A stretch of 40,645 nt of DNA from Deltaproteobacteria bacterium (lineage in GTDB: Bacteria; Desulfobacterota; BSN033; WVXP01): positions 1 through 40,645 of the forward strand of contig JAFDHF010000037.1 in the NCBI GenBank assembly GCA_019308905.1. The letters run 5' to 3'. The position numbers and the translations under genes were made by a program. Of this stretch, positions 15,331 to 23,371 are shown piece after piece; position 1 is the first letter of the stretch, and each line of letters begins with the position of its first letter. The notes beneath the pieces were generated by a model. The model ran no database searches. It saw only the letters and a list, made by a program, of their open reading frames with translations, and was not told the DNA's origin.

Positions 15331-16356
15331 ATGATCGGTGCGGGAAAATCGAAACTCACGATCCGCGATATTGCCAGAATGGCAGGGGTCTCCCATACCA
15401 CGGTCTCGAGGGTCCTGAACAAGGACCCCCGTGTGCATCCCGACACAAGCAAGAGGGTCCTCCAGATAGTCGAGGAATCGGGATATCACCCGGATCCCCT
15501 GGCGCAGCGATTCGCCCGAAAGCGATCCAACCTTATCGGCCTCTTGGTCTCTGACATAGGCAACCCCTTCTATGCGGAGCTGGCTCGAGGCATCGAGGAT
15601 CGGGCCCTTGAGTGTGGTTATCATGTGATCTTCTGCAGCACCGACGAGATACAGGAAAGGAGCCGGCGATATACCGAGGTCATGAAGGGTATAGGAGTGG
15701 ATGGGCTCATCTTCGCTTCTGTCAGGCTGAGCGATCCGGTAGTGGAGAAGTTGATCGAAGAGCGCCTGCCAGTAGTGATGGTCAACCGCAAGTTGAGAAG
15801 CGAGAAGGGTGATTACGTCGTCCTCGACAACCAGCTGGGCGCCTATCAATTGACGCGGCACCTGATCGGCCACGGGTACAGGAAGATCGCCATTATCACG
15901 GGCCCTTCCGTTTTCTCCACCGGTATGGACCGCTTGAGGGGGTACGAGCAGGCCTTGCACGAGATGGACATCCCTCTCACGGATCGTTTCGTTTTTCATG
16001 TGCCCTTCCGGAGACAGGACGGCTACAGGGCTGCCAAAACCCTCCTGACCAGCGGCGACCGGCCGGAGGCGATTTTCGGCGGAAACGACTACATCGCCCT
16101 TGGAGTGATGGATGCTGCCGATGAACTCGGGATCAGGATACCGGAGGATCTGGTGCTTGTGGGTTTCGATGATACCGAGTATGCCCGGAGGATCAGACTC
16201 ACCACGGTGAGCCAGCGCAAGTATGAGATGGGAAACCTCGCAGTCCGGATACTGATTGATTCCATCGAGAACAGGGGGAACGATTATCACCACAGGATCA
16301 TTCTGGAACCACGGCTCATCGTGCGACAGTCCTGTGGCAGCCATGAGGAGGGATAG
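15331..16356 (+). CDS. LacI-family transcriptional regulator
   Basis: A 341-residue regulator. Its N-terminal helix-turn-helix reads LTIRDIARMAGVSHTTVSRVLN (here split by residues 9-30), followed by the hinge helix region ...DPLAQRFARKRSN and a periplasmic-binding-protein-like sensor domain (LIGLLVSDIGNPFYAEL to the C-terminus, with VGFDDTEYAR). It should bind paired palindromes and release them on binding a sugar-like effector. The ATG at 15331 is chosen because GAGAGG precedes it and the upstream codons overlap the promoter. It lies 74 bp before E1-alpha and diverges from the Zn-dehydrogenase operon. The two TTACCGGT sites in the shared 296-bp region are its likely targets, so it probably controls both halves of the dehydrogenase system. 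Confidence 0.9.
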   Translation: MIGAGKSKLTIRDIARMAGVSHTTVSRVLNKDPRVHPDTSKRVLQIVEESGYHPDPLAQRFARKRSNLIGLLVSDIGNPFYAELARGIEDRALECGYHVIFCSTDEIQERSRRYTEVMKGIGVDGLIFASVRLSDPVVEKLIEERLPVVMVNRKLRSEKGDYVVLDNQLGAYQLTRHLIGHGYRKIAIITGPSVFSTGMDRLRGYEQALHEMDIPLTDRFVFHVPFRRQDGYRAAKTLLTSGDRPEAIFGGNDYIALGVMDAADELGIRIPEDLVLVGFDDTEYARRIRLTTVSQRKYEMGNLAVRILIDSIENRGNDYHHRIILEPRLIVRQSCGSHEEG

Positions 16357-16430
16357 AGAGCGAGGGGGCTGGGTCTTGGAACGATACGCAACTCGTGTTT
16401 TTCGGTGACGGCTGACAAGGAGGTTGTAGG

Positions 16431-17399
16431 ATGACCGCTCAAATCGAGAGAGACAAGTATCTTGACATGTATCGCACCATGGTGAGGATAAGGGGGTTTG
16501 AGAGCAACGTGGAACGCCTCTTTGCAGAGGGGAAGATTCCAGGCTTCGTTCATCTTTACATCGGGGAGGAAGCCATCGCCACAGGCGTCTGCGCGGCCCT
16601 GAGAGAGGATGACTACATTACGAGCACCCATCGCGGCCATGGCCACTGTGTGGCCAAGGGGGGTCGCCTCGGGGAGATGTTCGCCGAGATCTACGGCAAG
16701 CGAACAGGCTACTGCAAGGGCAAGGGTGGGTCGATGCATATCGCCGCAGTGGAAAAGGGGATCCTCGGGGCCAACGGCATCGTGGGGGGAGGGCTCACGT
16801 TGGCCAACGGTGCGGCTTTCTCAGCGAGGTACCGGGGAACAGACCAGGTGGTCGCCTGCTTCTTCGGCGATGGTGCCACCAACAACGCGACCTTTCATGA
16901 AGGGGTCAACCTGGCGGCGCTTTGGAATCTACCGGTCATCTTTGTCTGCGAAAACAACCAGTACGGGATGTCGGTTCCCCAGAAGCACCATCAGAAGATC
17001 GTCGATGTGTCGGTCCGCGCTCAGGCATACGGCATCCCCGGTGTGACCATTGACGGAAACGATGTGATCAAGGTCTATGAGACAGCGATGGAAGCCATCA
17101 GCCGTGCCAGAAGGGGAGATGGTCCTACCCTGATGGAATGCAAGACCTATCGCCACAAGGGTCATTTCCAGGGAGACCCCGACGTTTACCGGGACAAGGA
17201 GGAGGTCAGGAAGTGGATCACCGAGCGCGACCCCATAAGGAGGTTCAGAGAATTCCTGCTCCGGTCCAAGATCTCTTCCGAAAACGATCTGGAGACCATC
17301 GACAGGGAGGTGGAGGGCGAAATCAGCGAGGCCATCCGTTTCGCCGAAGAGAGCCCCCTCCCTGCACCCGAGGAAGCCCTGGAAGACGTATACGCCTAG
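16431..17399 (+). CDS. acoA: thiamine-dependent dehydrogenase E1 alpha (acetoin/pyruvate type)
   Basis: A 322-residue E1-alpha subunit, which with E1-beta decarboxylates a 2-oxo acid or cleaves acetoin on thiamine diphosphate and transfers the acyl group to lipoyl-E2. The TPP motif starts with GDG (146-148) and ends in the NN of VCENN about 28 residues later. THRGHGH (66-72) and GKGGSMHI (98-104) are standard. The compact length and PGFVHLYIGEEAIATGV match acetoin dehydrogenase AcoA and related clades better than mitochondrial-type PDH, but pyruvate cannot be excluded. The start is certain: AAGGAGG lies about 8 nt before the ATG. E1-beta follows after 29 bp. E2 and E3 lie on the other strand beyond the LacI gene. 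Confidence 0.87.
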   Translation: MTAQIERDKYLDMYRTMVRIRGFESNVERLFAEGKIPGFVHLYIGEEAIATGVCAALREDDYITSTHRGHGHCVAKGGRLGEMFAEIYGKRTGYCKGKGGSMHIAAVEKGILGANGIVGGGLTLANGAAFSARYRGTDQVVACFFGDGATNNATFHEGVNLAALWNLPVIFVCENNQYGMSVPQKHHQKIVDVSVRAQAYGIPGVTIDGNDVIKVYETAMEAISRARRGDGPTLMECKTYRHKGHFQGDPDVYRDKEEVRKWITERDPIRRFREFLLRSKISSENDLETIDREVEGEISEAIRFAEESPLPAPEEALEDVYA

Positions 17400-17428
17400 C
17401 CGTCCAGCAGTAAAGAGAGGTGTCCGTC

Positions 17429-18400
17429 ATGAGAGAAATAACCTATGTGCAGGCCTTGAATGAGGCATTGAGGGAAGAGCTGAAACGGGACGAAAGCGTC
17501 TTTATCGCCGGAGAAGATGTGGGCCTTTACGGGGGTAACTTGGGAGTGACAAAGGGCCTTTTCCAGGAATTCGGCGAAAAAAGAGTCAAGGATACCCCCA
17601 TATCCGAGGGAGCAATCGTCGGGCTCGCGGCCGGTGCAGCGGCAACCGGACTCAGACCCTGTGTTGAGATCATGTACGTGGACTTCATGGGACTCTGCCT
17701 GGAACAGATCCTGAATCAGACATCCAAACTCCGCTATATGTTTGGTGGCAAAATGAAACTTCCGCTGGTCATCAGAACCCAAGGGGGGGCCGGGTTCTCC
17801 GCGGCGGCTCACCACTCCCAGAGTCTGGAAGCCTTTTTTACCCATATCCCTGGCCTGAAGGTCGTTATGCCGTCCACACCCTATGATGCCAAGGGGCTTC
17901 TAAAGAGTTCGATCCGTGACGACAACCCCGTGATCTTCATTGAGCACAAGTTCCTCACCGATTTCAGGGGGCCCGTGCCGGATGACGACTACACCCTCCC
18001 CCTGGGAGAGGCAGAGATCAAGAGAGAGGGGAAGAACGTCACCATCATAACCTGGTCGTACATGGTCCATGTGGCCCTTGAGGCCGCAGAGCGTCTGGCC
18101 GGCGAGGGAATCGAGGCCGAAGTGATCGACGTGAGGACCCTCAAGCCCCTGGACGAAGAGACCGTTGTCGGCTCTGTTGAAAAGACGGGAAAGGCCGTGA
18201 TACTCCACGAGGCCTGCAGGACTTCAGGATTCGGTGCCGAAGTGTCGGCACTTATCGCCGATAAGGCTTTTGATTACCTTGATGGCCCTGTCAAACGGGT
18301 GACCGCCCCGGACACTCCGGTACCCTTCAGCCCCGTGCTTGAACGTGCTTTCATGCCGAAGCCGGAAGATGTGATCAGAGCGTGCCAGGAGATCATGTAA
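17429..18400 (+). CDS. acoB: thiamine-dependent dehydrogenase E1 beta (acetoin/pyruvate type)
   Basis: A 323-residue transketolase-like E1-beta subunit. It has EDVGLYGG near the N-terminus, the TPP-contact region RVKDTPISEGAIVGLAAGAA, GGAGFSAAAHHSQSLEAFFTHIPGLKVVMPSTP and the C-terminal transketolase domain with VIDVRTLKPLD. The ATG at 17429 is supported by GAGAGG 8 nt upstream; a GTG at 17420 is the other option. It pairs with the preceding gene to form the alpha2beta2 E1. The gene ends 95 bp before the GntR regulator, which has its own promoter, so this is probably the last gene of the LacI-E1 transcript. Confidence 0.88.
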   Translation: MREITYVQALNEALREELKRDESVFIAGEDVGLYGGNLGVTKGLFQEFGEKRVKDTPISEGAIVGLAAGAAATGLRPCVEIMYVDFMGLCLEQILNQTSKLRYMFGGKMKLPLVIRTQGGAGFSAAAHHSQSLEAFFTHIPGLKVVMPSTPYDAKGLLKSSIRDDNPVIFIEHKFLTDFRGPVPDDDYTLPLGEAEIKREGKNVTIITWSYMVHVALEAAERLAGEGIEAEVIDVRTLKPLDEETVVGSVEKTGKAVILHEACRTSGFGAEVSALIADKAFDYLDGPVKRVTAPDTPVPFSPVLERAFMPKPEDVIRACQEIM

Positions 18401-18417
18401 ACCCATCATCTTTTTTC

Positions 18418-18446
18418 TTGACAGGTGAAAAAGGCCGGTATATACG
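18418..18446 (+). promoter_or_regulatory. promoter of the GntR regulator and CUT1 operon
   Basis: TTGACA (18418-18423), a 17-nt spacer and TATACG (18441-18446) form a good sigma70 promoter 17 bp after the E1-beta stop. The T-rich context before the -35 closely matches the promoter at 167. The -10 lies inside the palindrome 18440-18451. Confidence 0.6.
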
Positions 18447-18451
18447 TATAT
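18440..18451. promoter_or_regulatory. GntR (HutC-type) operator candidate over the -10 box
   Basis: ATATACGTATAT is a perfect 12-bp palindrome overlapping the -10 element of the regulator's own promoter. Sites of HutC-subfamily repressors often contain GT...AC half sites, and GTATATAC is present here (18438 onward). Binding would block polymerase directly, giving autorepression of the whole downstream series. Confidence 0.55.
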
Positions 18452-18495
18452 CCGGCTATACTATCACAGCATTCCCAAAATTGGCCTCTTTTCTC

Positions 18496-19260
18496 ATGAA
18501 AAAGACCGACTCTTCTTTTCTGAGGATTCCTACCCAGATAGACAGAAGCAGCCCTATCCCCCTTTACTACCAGATAGCCGAGGCCATACTGGAGATAGTC
18601 GAGAAAGACCACCTCAAACCGAACGACCAAATCCCTTCGGAAGAACAGTTGGGCCAGATCTTCGGCGTAAGCAAAATGACCGTGAGACAGGCCCTTGCAA
18701 AACTGGTGAGGGACGGTCTGCTGGAAAGGCGGCAGGGGTTTGGAACCTTCGTGGCCGAGAAGAAGATAGAAAGGAAGGCAACGAGACTGGTCAGCTTCTT
18801 TGAGGACATCCAGAAAAAGGGGATGGTCCCTGGCTCTCGGGTCATCGAAAAGAAGATCGTAACTCCAAGTAAACAGGTCATGGAGAAGCTCCGGGTGGAC
18901 GAAGACGAGGAGGTTTTCAAGATCACGCGGCTCCGTTTTGCCAACGGAATGCCCCTGGCTGTCAATTGCGCATACATACCCGAGAGACTCTGTCCCCATC
19001 TGCTGGAAGAGGAGCTCGGTCACGGCTCCCTTTCGGAACTGGTGGAAAAGAGGTACCGCCTTTACGTGGAGTATGCTGTCCAGAATATTCAGGCCGTAAG
19101 GGCGACCTCTTACGAGGCCTCCCTGCTCGGTATCGAAAAGGGGGATCCCCTTCTTCTCATGGAGCGGACCATGTTCGACCGGGACAATCTGCCGGTCTCT
19201 TACTATGTGAATTGGATCAGGGGAGACAAGTATATCTTTACCTCCACACTCTACCGATGA
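18496..19260 (+). CDS. GntR-family regulator, HutC subfamily with UTRA domain
   Basis: A 254-residue regulator with a winged-helix domain at about residues 15-80 (PLYYQIAEAILEIV, PSEEQLGQIFGVSKMTVRQAL, GLLERRQGFGTFV) and a UTRA effector domain (about 95-245, starting RKATRLVSFFEDI) that in this subfamily binds a sugar phosphate or other small metabolite. The ATG at 18496 is chosen by alignment of the family N-terminus; the open frame extends upstream through the promoter and is not real there. It stands first in a co-directional series of transporter and catabolic genes, and its own promoter carries a palindrome, so it most likely represses this operon until the substrate is present. Confidence 0.88.
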   Translation: MKKTDSSFLRIPTQIDRSSPIPLYYQIAEAILEIVEKDHLKPNDQIPSEEQLGQIFGVSKMTVRQALAKLVRDGLLERRQGFGTFVAEKKIERKATRLVSFFEDIQKKGMVPGSRVIEKKIVTPSKQVMEKLRVDEDEEVFKITRLRFANGMPLAVNCAYIPERLCPHLLEEELGHGSLSELVEKRYRLYVEYAVQNIQAVRATSYEASLLGIEKGDPLLLMERTMFDRDNLPVSYYVNWIRGDKYIFTSTLYR

Positions 19261-19539
19261 ACTCCCGACTAAATCGGTGCCGGGGTGTGGTATCTTGTTC
19301 CGCCGGAAACATGGGACACAGAGAGGAGGTGATGGGAAACGGTTCTGCAGTCTTCCGGAAGGGAGGTGGGATAGAGACCGAAACAGGAAAACTCCTATTC
19401 TCACAGAAGGAAATCGGATCCCTTCGGGACCTTCTCGGGCAATCTGAGGCGGTCCCGGGCAGTCGAGATGAGCCTCTTTCCAGAAGGGGCTGGGCGTTCA
19501 CCTCGGGATCCGAAAACTCTCAAGGAAAGGAGAATAGAG

Positions 19540-20994
19540 ATGAAGAGAATGATTGCACTCCTGAGTTGCACTCTTTTCATTCTTTGCCTGGCCGCGGTCG
19601 GCACCAAGGCTCAGGAGGCACGGTTCGGCCTCCAGGACATTCCGAAGATAAAGAACAAGAGGACCCTCAACACAGTAGTCGAAACCGGCAAAGTCTGGGA
19701 CAAGATAATGCCCTATATCGCCGAGTTCACTAAGAAGACCGGCGTCAAAGTCAATGTGGAGCGGGTCGCCTCTCCCGTTGTTTACTCCAAGGAGAACGTG
19801 GAGCTCATGGCGGGGACCGGTTACTACGACGTTGTCTACGTCGAAACCTCATGGACTACAGAATGGTCGCCCTATCTCTACAAGCTCTACGACCTGGCTT
19901 CTAAGTGGGATCCAGCGGGCATTGAGGGGTTTCGCAAGGATGCAGAGAACCATTCACCCTCGATCCTGATCTGCGGGCAGGCCTACGGCGATCAGATGGT
20001 GCTCCCCTTCTACACCTATCACATGGGCATGTTTATCCGCCAAGACGTCTTTGACGATCCGACGGAGCGGGCCAACTTCAAGGCCAAATACGGCTACGAC
20101 TTGAAACCTGCCACCACCGACAAGGAGCTCTACGACCAGGGAGAGTTCTTCACCAGAAAGAAAGGTGAACCGCTGAAGGGTAAACCCCTCGACCACGATC
20201 TCTATGGCCTGGCTATGATGGCTGGGGCGTACCAGATAAACGACGAGATAAGCTGTCGCATCTGGGGGAAGGGATCGGACTACGTAACAGTGGTCAGGGA
20301 TTCGACCGGCAAGCTGAAAGAATTCGTGATAACCAAGGCGAACAAGCAAGCTCTCAAGGAGACCCTGAGGGAGTACAAGAATGAACTCAAATGGGCCTCT
20401 CCGGGCTGCCTCACCGCCAACTTCGACTTCGTTGTCGCCCAGCAGGGAGAAGGGCGGGCGATCATTCAGCCCCACCAATTCTCAAACTGCTTTGCCTGGA
20501 CCGCGGACATCCTCAGCAAGCACGTCGCTGACGGCCGATTGGGAATATATCCCACCGTTGGCAGCCAGCCTTACACGGGAGCCTGGTCCGTAGGGGTTGC
20601 CAAGGCCAGCAAGAATCCTGAAGCCGCCTACTGGCTGGTTCGATACCTCGCCTCCTTTGAGTGTCAGAAAGCGGTCATGAAGGAAGGAGGCCAGTTGAGC
20701 ACCCGGATGGATGTTCTGCGCGACCCCATGTGGCACACCTCCGAGAACCGCTACCCCTTCGGGATACTCTGTGACTATCTGCTCGACATCTGGCCCAAGC
20801 AGGCCAAGTACGTGCCGAACTACTGGTATTTCAATACCAAGGCCGGAGGCAAGGTCTACGAGATGCAGATGCACGTCTTTCACACCCCCATGTCAGGAGA
20901 GGCCACCATCGACCAGGCTGTGGCCGAGGCTGAGGCGAGAACCCTCGAGCTGACATCCAAGTTCGACACGATACCGATCCGTGAGGAGAAGTAA
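19540..20994 (+). CDS. extracellular solute-binding protein of CUT1 importer 2
   Basis: A 484-residue family-1-type sugar-binding protein. The signal peptide is clear (positive start, hydrophobic residues 5-20, likely cleavage after GTKA at about 24). Typical segments are VNVERVASPVVYSKENVELMAGTGYYDVVYVET, QMVLPFYTYHMGMFIRQDVF and GAWSVGVAKASKNPEAAYWLVRYLAS. It is larger than MalE and resembles the big receptors of the sorbitol/glycerol-type CUT1 systems that also have two ATPases; that link rests on overall layout. The ATG at 19540 follows AAGGAGA. A perfect 17-bp hairpin stands 13 bp after the stop and probably keeps receptor mRNA more abundant than the permease message. Confidence 0.87.
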   Translation: MKRMIALLSCTLFILCLAAVGTKAQEARFGLQDIPKIKNKRTLNTVVETGKVWDKIMPYIAEFTKKTGVKVNVERVASPVVYSKENVELMAGTGYYDVVYVETSWTTEWSPYLYKLYDLASKWDPAGIEGFRKDAENHSPSILICGQAYGDQMVLPFYTYHMGMFIRQDVFDDPTERANFKAKYGYDLKPATTDKELYDQGEFFTRKKGEPLKGKPLDHDLYGLAMMAGAYQINDEISCRIWGKGSDYVTVVRDSTGKLKEFVITKANKQALKETLREYKNELKWASPGCLTANFDFVVAQQGEGRAIIQPHQFSNCFAWTADILSKHVADGRLGIYPTVGSQPYTGAWSVGVAKASKNPEAAYWLVRYLASFECQKAVMKEGGQLSTRMDVLRDPMWHTSENRYPFGILCDYLLDIWPKQAKYVPNYWYFNTKAGGKVYEMQMHVFHTPMSGEATIDQAVAEAEARTLELTSKFDTIPIREEK

Positions 20995-21007
20995 AGGGGG
21001 ACAAACA

Positions 21008-21044
21008 GGAGCATCCAAGGGGAGGTTCTCCCCTTGGATGCTCC
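21008..21044 (+). promoter_or_regulatory. intercistronic mRNA hairpin after the binding-protein gene
   Basis: A perfect 17-bp stem (21008-21024 with 21028-21044) closes a GTT loop. No T-run follows, so it is not a classic terminator. Such structures between receptor and permease genes (as in malE-malF) block 3' exonucleases and raise receptor levels over permease. A further 212 bp without a gene separate it from the first permease. Confidence 0.75.
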
Positions 21045-21256
21045 ACCGGAACGCGGAGGGATAGATCTTCACGAAACCCACATGCCCGGCTGAAAGACCA
21101 AGAGATGGTCCCTCCTTGCGGCACAGGGGCGGAGAAGTGCATTCTCCGGATCGCCGGGAGGGGTAGGTTCCTGGCTCGAAAGACCAGGGTCGCAGCCGGA
21201 AAGACCGGGGAGAAAGCCGGGCTTGGCCCGAGGCAAGGAGAAAGGTAAACACGGAA

Positions 21257-22198
21257 ATGGCGCCTGAAAGTACATACGAACCCGTGGCCGAGATGGGGCC
21301 GGATACGGCCGTGAGAAAACCGTCGATCTGGGAGATCCTGACGAGCGAGAAATACTTCAAGTGGACCCTCTTGATTCCTCTTTTTGCGTTACTCCTGGTT
21401 TTCATGCTGTACCCCCTGTTCTACTGCCTCTACTACTCCTTCTGCCAGTGGGGGATGCAAGGAAAAGCCATCTTTGTCGGCCTGCACAACTACAGGGAGC
21501 TCCTCAACGATACGGCATTCATGGAGGCTCTTGCCCGGACGTTCGAGGTCCTTGCGATCTGCATAGTTGCCGAATTGCTCATCGGTTTGGGGTTGGCCCT
21601 CTTGTGGAACCGGGAATTCAGAGGCCAGAACGTGGTGCGAGGGCTCGCCCTCCTGCCCTTGCTCGTAGCCCCTCTGGTCCTGTCCCTGTTGTGGAATTTC
21701 ATGCTGGAATATGACTTCGGTGCGGTGAACCAGATCTTGACCGCCATAGGACTCGGTAAGGTGTACTGGTGGTCGCCTAACCTTGCCCTCTACACCATCT
21801 GCTTCATAACCATCTGGCAGTGGTTCCCCTTCTCCGTATTCGTGTTGATCGCCGGTCTAAGAAGCCTGCCGAGAGACGTTTTCGAGGCTGCAAGGGTGGA
21901 CGGTGCATCGAATTGGTATACCTTCCGGAGGCTCACGCTGCCCATGTTGAGTCCCCTCATCATGATCATCGTCGTACTGAGGGCGATGTGGTTGATAAGG
22001 TTGTTCGACCCCCTCTACGGAACGACCCGCGGGGGGGTGAGAACAGAGCTGTTGGACTGGCGTGTCTACAGGACTGCCTTTGTCTACTTCGACATCGGCT
22101 ATGGATCCTCAATGGCCATATTCTCGCTCTTTCTCACCATCGCGGTATGTGCGGTCATGTACCGCGAGCTCATGAAAGCACTTGGGGTGATAAGGTAA
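21257..22198 (+). CDS. CUT1 ABC importer permease 1 (MalF-like)
   Basis: A 313-residue inner-membrane protein with six predicted membrane segments (about 36-62, 93-118, 128-152, 175-200, 225-250 and 275-300). Between the fourth and fifth is the EAA loop (EAARVDGASNWYTFRRLTLPML) that docks onto an ATPase subunit. The short, early PLFYCLYYSF segment is typical of MalF/UgpA-like permeases. The ATG is preceded by AAGGAGAAAGG at a somewhat long distance. Permease 2 follows after 68 bp. The two would form a heterodimeric channel, matching the two non-identical ATPases downstream. Confidence 0.88.
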   Translation: MAPESTYEPVAEMGPDTAVRKPSIWEILTSEKYFKWTLLIPLFALLLVFMLYPLFYCLYYSFCQWGMQGKAIFVGLHNYRELLNDTAFMEALARTFEVLAICIVAELLIGLGLALLWNREFRGQNVVRGLALLPLLVAPLVLSLLWNFMLEYDFGAVNQILTAIGLGKVYWWSPNLALYTICFITIWQWFPFSVFVLIAGLRSLPRDVFEAARVDGASNWYTFRRLTLPMLSPLIMIIVVLRAMWLIRLFDPLYGTTRGGVRTELLDWRVYRTAFVYFDIGYGSSMAIFSLFLTIAVCAVMYRELMKALGVIR

Positions 22199-22266
22199 AG
22201 ATACAGCTATTCGTTATACAACGTGGAGTATTCATCACGCAGATTACAAATTGAGGGAAACCGGAA

Positions 22267-23082
22267 ATGCTCAAGAAAGCCTTGTTCTGGTTTGTAACCG
22301 TGATTGTCTTGCTTACGGTCATAGGCCCATTGCTATGGATCTATATTACTGCGTTCAAGTCTTCCGGAGACATATTTACGACAGAGTTGAAAAAACTCGT
22401 TGTTTTCACTCCTACTCTCGATAATTTCAAACGCATGTTTACAGACTATCCATTCTGGTTCAATCTTGGCAACACCGCGATCGTCAGCGTGGTAAGCACA
22501 ATATTCGTCATGCTCGTTTCATTGCCTGCAGCCTACAGCTTTGCCCGCTGGAATACCGGGGGCGGGCATCTGCTCTTTATCACAATCTCAACCAGGATGT
22601 TCCCGGGTGTAGTGGCTGCTATTCCCTTCTTTATCATGTTTCGCACCTTTGGGTTGCTCGATACACATGCAGGTATAATTCTGCTCTACATATACTTCAA
22701 CACGTCATTTGCCACTTTCCTGTTGTATGGATTCTTCAGGGATGTCCCCGAAGAACTGGAACAGGCCGCCATGGTGGACGGCTACGGGCGGATGGAGGTC
22801 TTCCGGAAAGTCGTGTTTCCTTTGATCCTGCCGGGGCTGGCAGTGACGACTGTGTTCTGCCTGATATGGTCATGGAACGAGTTCTTCTATGCCTTCCTCT
22901 TCACCAGGCTCACTGCCAGGACAGTCACCGTGTTGATATCTTCCTTCTGGGGCTCCATCGAGGTCCAATACGGACCGATGGCAGCCGGCGCTGCTGTAGC
23001 GATACTTCCGACGTTGATTGCCGCCTGGTTTATGCAGCGCTATGTCATCAGGGGATTGACCTTCGGAGCGGTGAAAGGCTAG
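22267..23082 (+). CDS. CUT1 ABC importer permease 2 (MalG-like)
   Basis: A 271-residue permease with six membrane segments and the EAA-type loop EQAAMVDGYGRMEVFRKVVFPLILP. The motif TFLLYGFFRDVPEELEQAA is typical of MalG/UgpE. It forms the second half of the channel with the preceding gene. Its first half (about 22200-22700) looks poorer in GC and less tightly coded than its neighbours, which may reflect exchange or relaxed codon use. A GAGGGAAACCGGAA leader gives a weak ribosome site. Confidence 0.88.
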   Translation: MLKKALFWFVTVIVLLTVIGPLLWIYITAFKSSGDIFTTELKKLVVFTPTLDNFKRMFTDYPFWFNLGNTAIVSVVSTIFVMLVSLPAAYSFARWNTGGGHLLFITISTRMFPGVVAAIPFFIMFRTFGLLDTHAGIILLYIYFNTSFATFLLYGFFRDVPEELEQAAMVDGYGRMEVFRKVVFPLILPGLAVTTVFCLIWSWNEFFYAFLFTRLTARTVTVLISSFWGSIEVQYGPMAAGAAVAILPTLIAAWFMQRYVIRGLTFGAVKG

Positions 23083-23171
23083 AGGGGTCGAGTTTTCCGG
23101 TGCTGCCCCGCCGGGCAAGACGGTATTACGGGTTTGGTTGGCAAAACAATCGGTCTTGAGGTGCGTGAGAT

Positions 23172-23369
23172 ATGCTGCCGCGAATGACGATGGGAAATTG
23201 GCTCTTCTGGGCGGTTATGGCCTGGATCGGTTTCAACCTGCTCTGGCTCAGGTTTGTGGAGAGATTTGTGCCCCAATTGGTGGGGGCTATCATCGCCACG
23301 TTTATTGCCATGGTGCTGTTCAAATATGGTCCTCGACCAGAGGAAGAGGAGGAAGAAGAGGAGGAGTAG
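23172..23369 (+). CDS. small membrane protein with nine-Glu tail, part of CUT1 importer 2
   Basis: A 65-residue protein with two hydrophobic segments (about 9-24 and 34-50) and a C-terminal run of nine glutamates. GAGGTG lies 9 nt before the ATG. It sits between permease 2 and the first ATPase; glycerol-type importers with paired ATPases (GlpSTPQUV of rhizobia) also encode a small membrane protein (GlpU, DUF2160), but I see no clear sequence match. The GAG/GAA codons of the tail provide the ribosome site of the ATPase gene 2 nt downstream, so the two are probably translationally coupled. The function is unknown; it may be an accessory subunit. Confidence 0.7.
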   Translation: MLPRMTMGNWLFWAVMAWIGFNLLWLRFVERFVPQLVGAIIATFIAMVLFKYGPRPEEEEEEEEE

Positions 23370-23371
23370 CC

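Noticed and set aside
17383-17397. CGTATACG palindrome at the end of E1-alpha as a second GntR site
   Set aside because: It consists of sense codons for DVYA and is not placed near a promoter; chance.
19313-19733. Plus-strand frame bridging the GntR-receptor gap and overlapping the receptor
   Set aside because: Its AGGAGGTGATG places the start too close to the ribosome site, and it overlaps the receptor's signal peptide in another frame.
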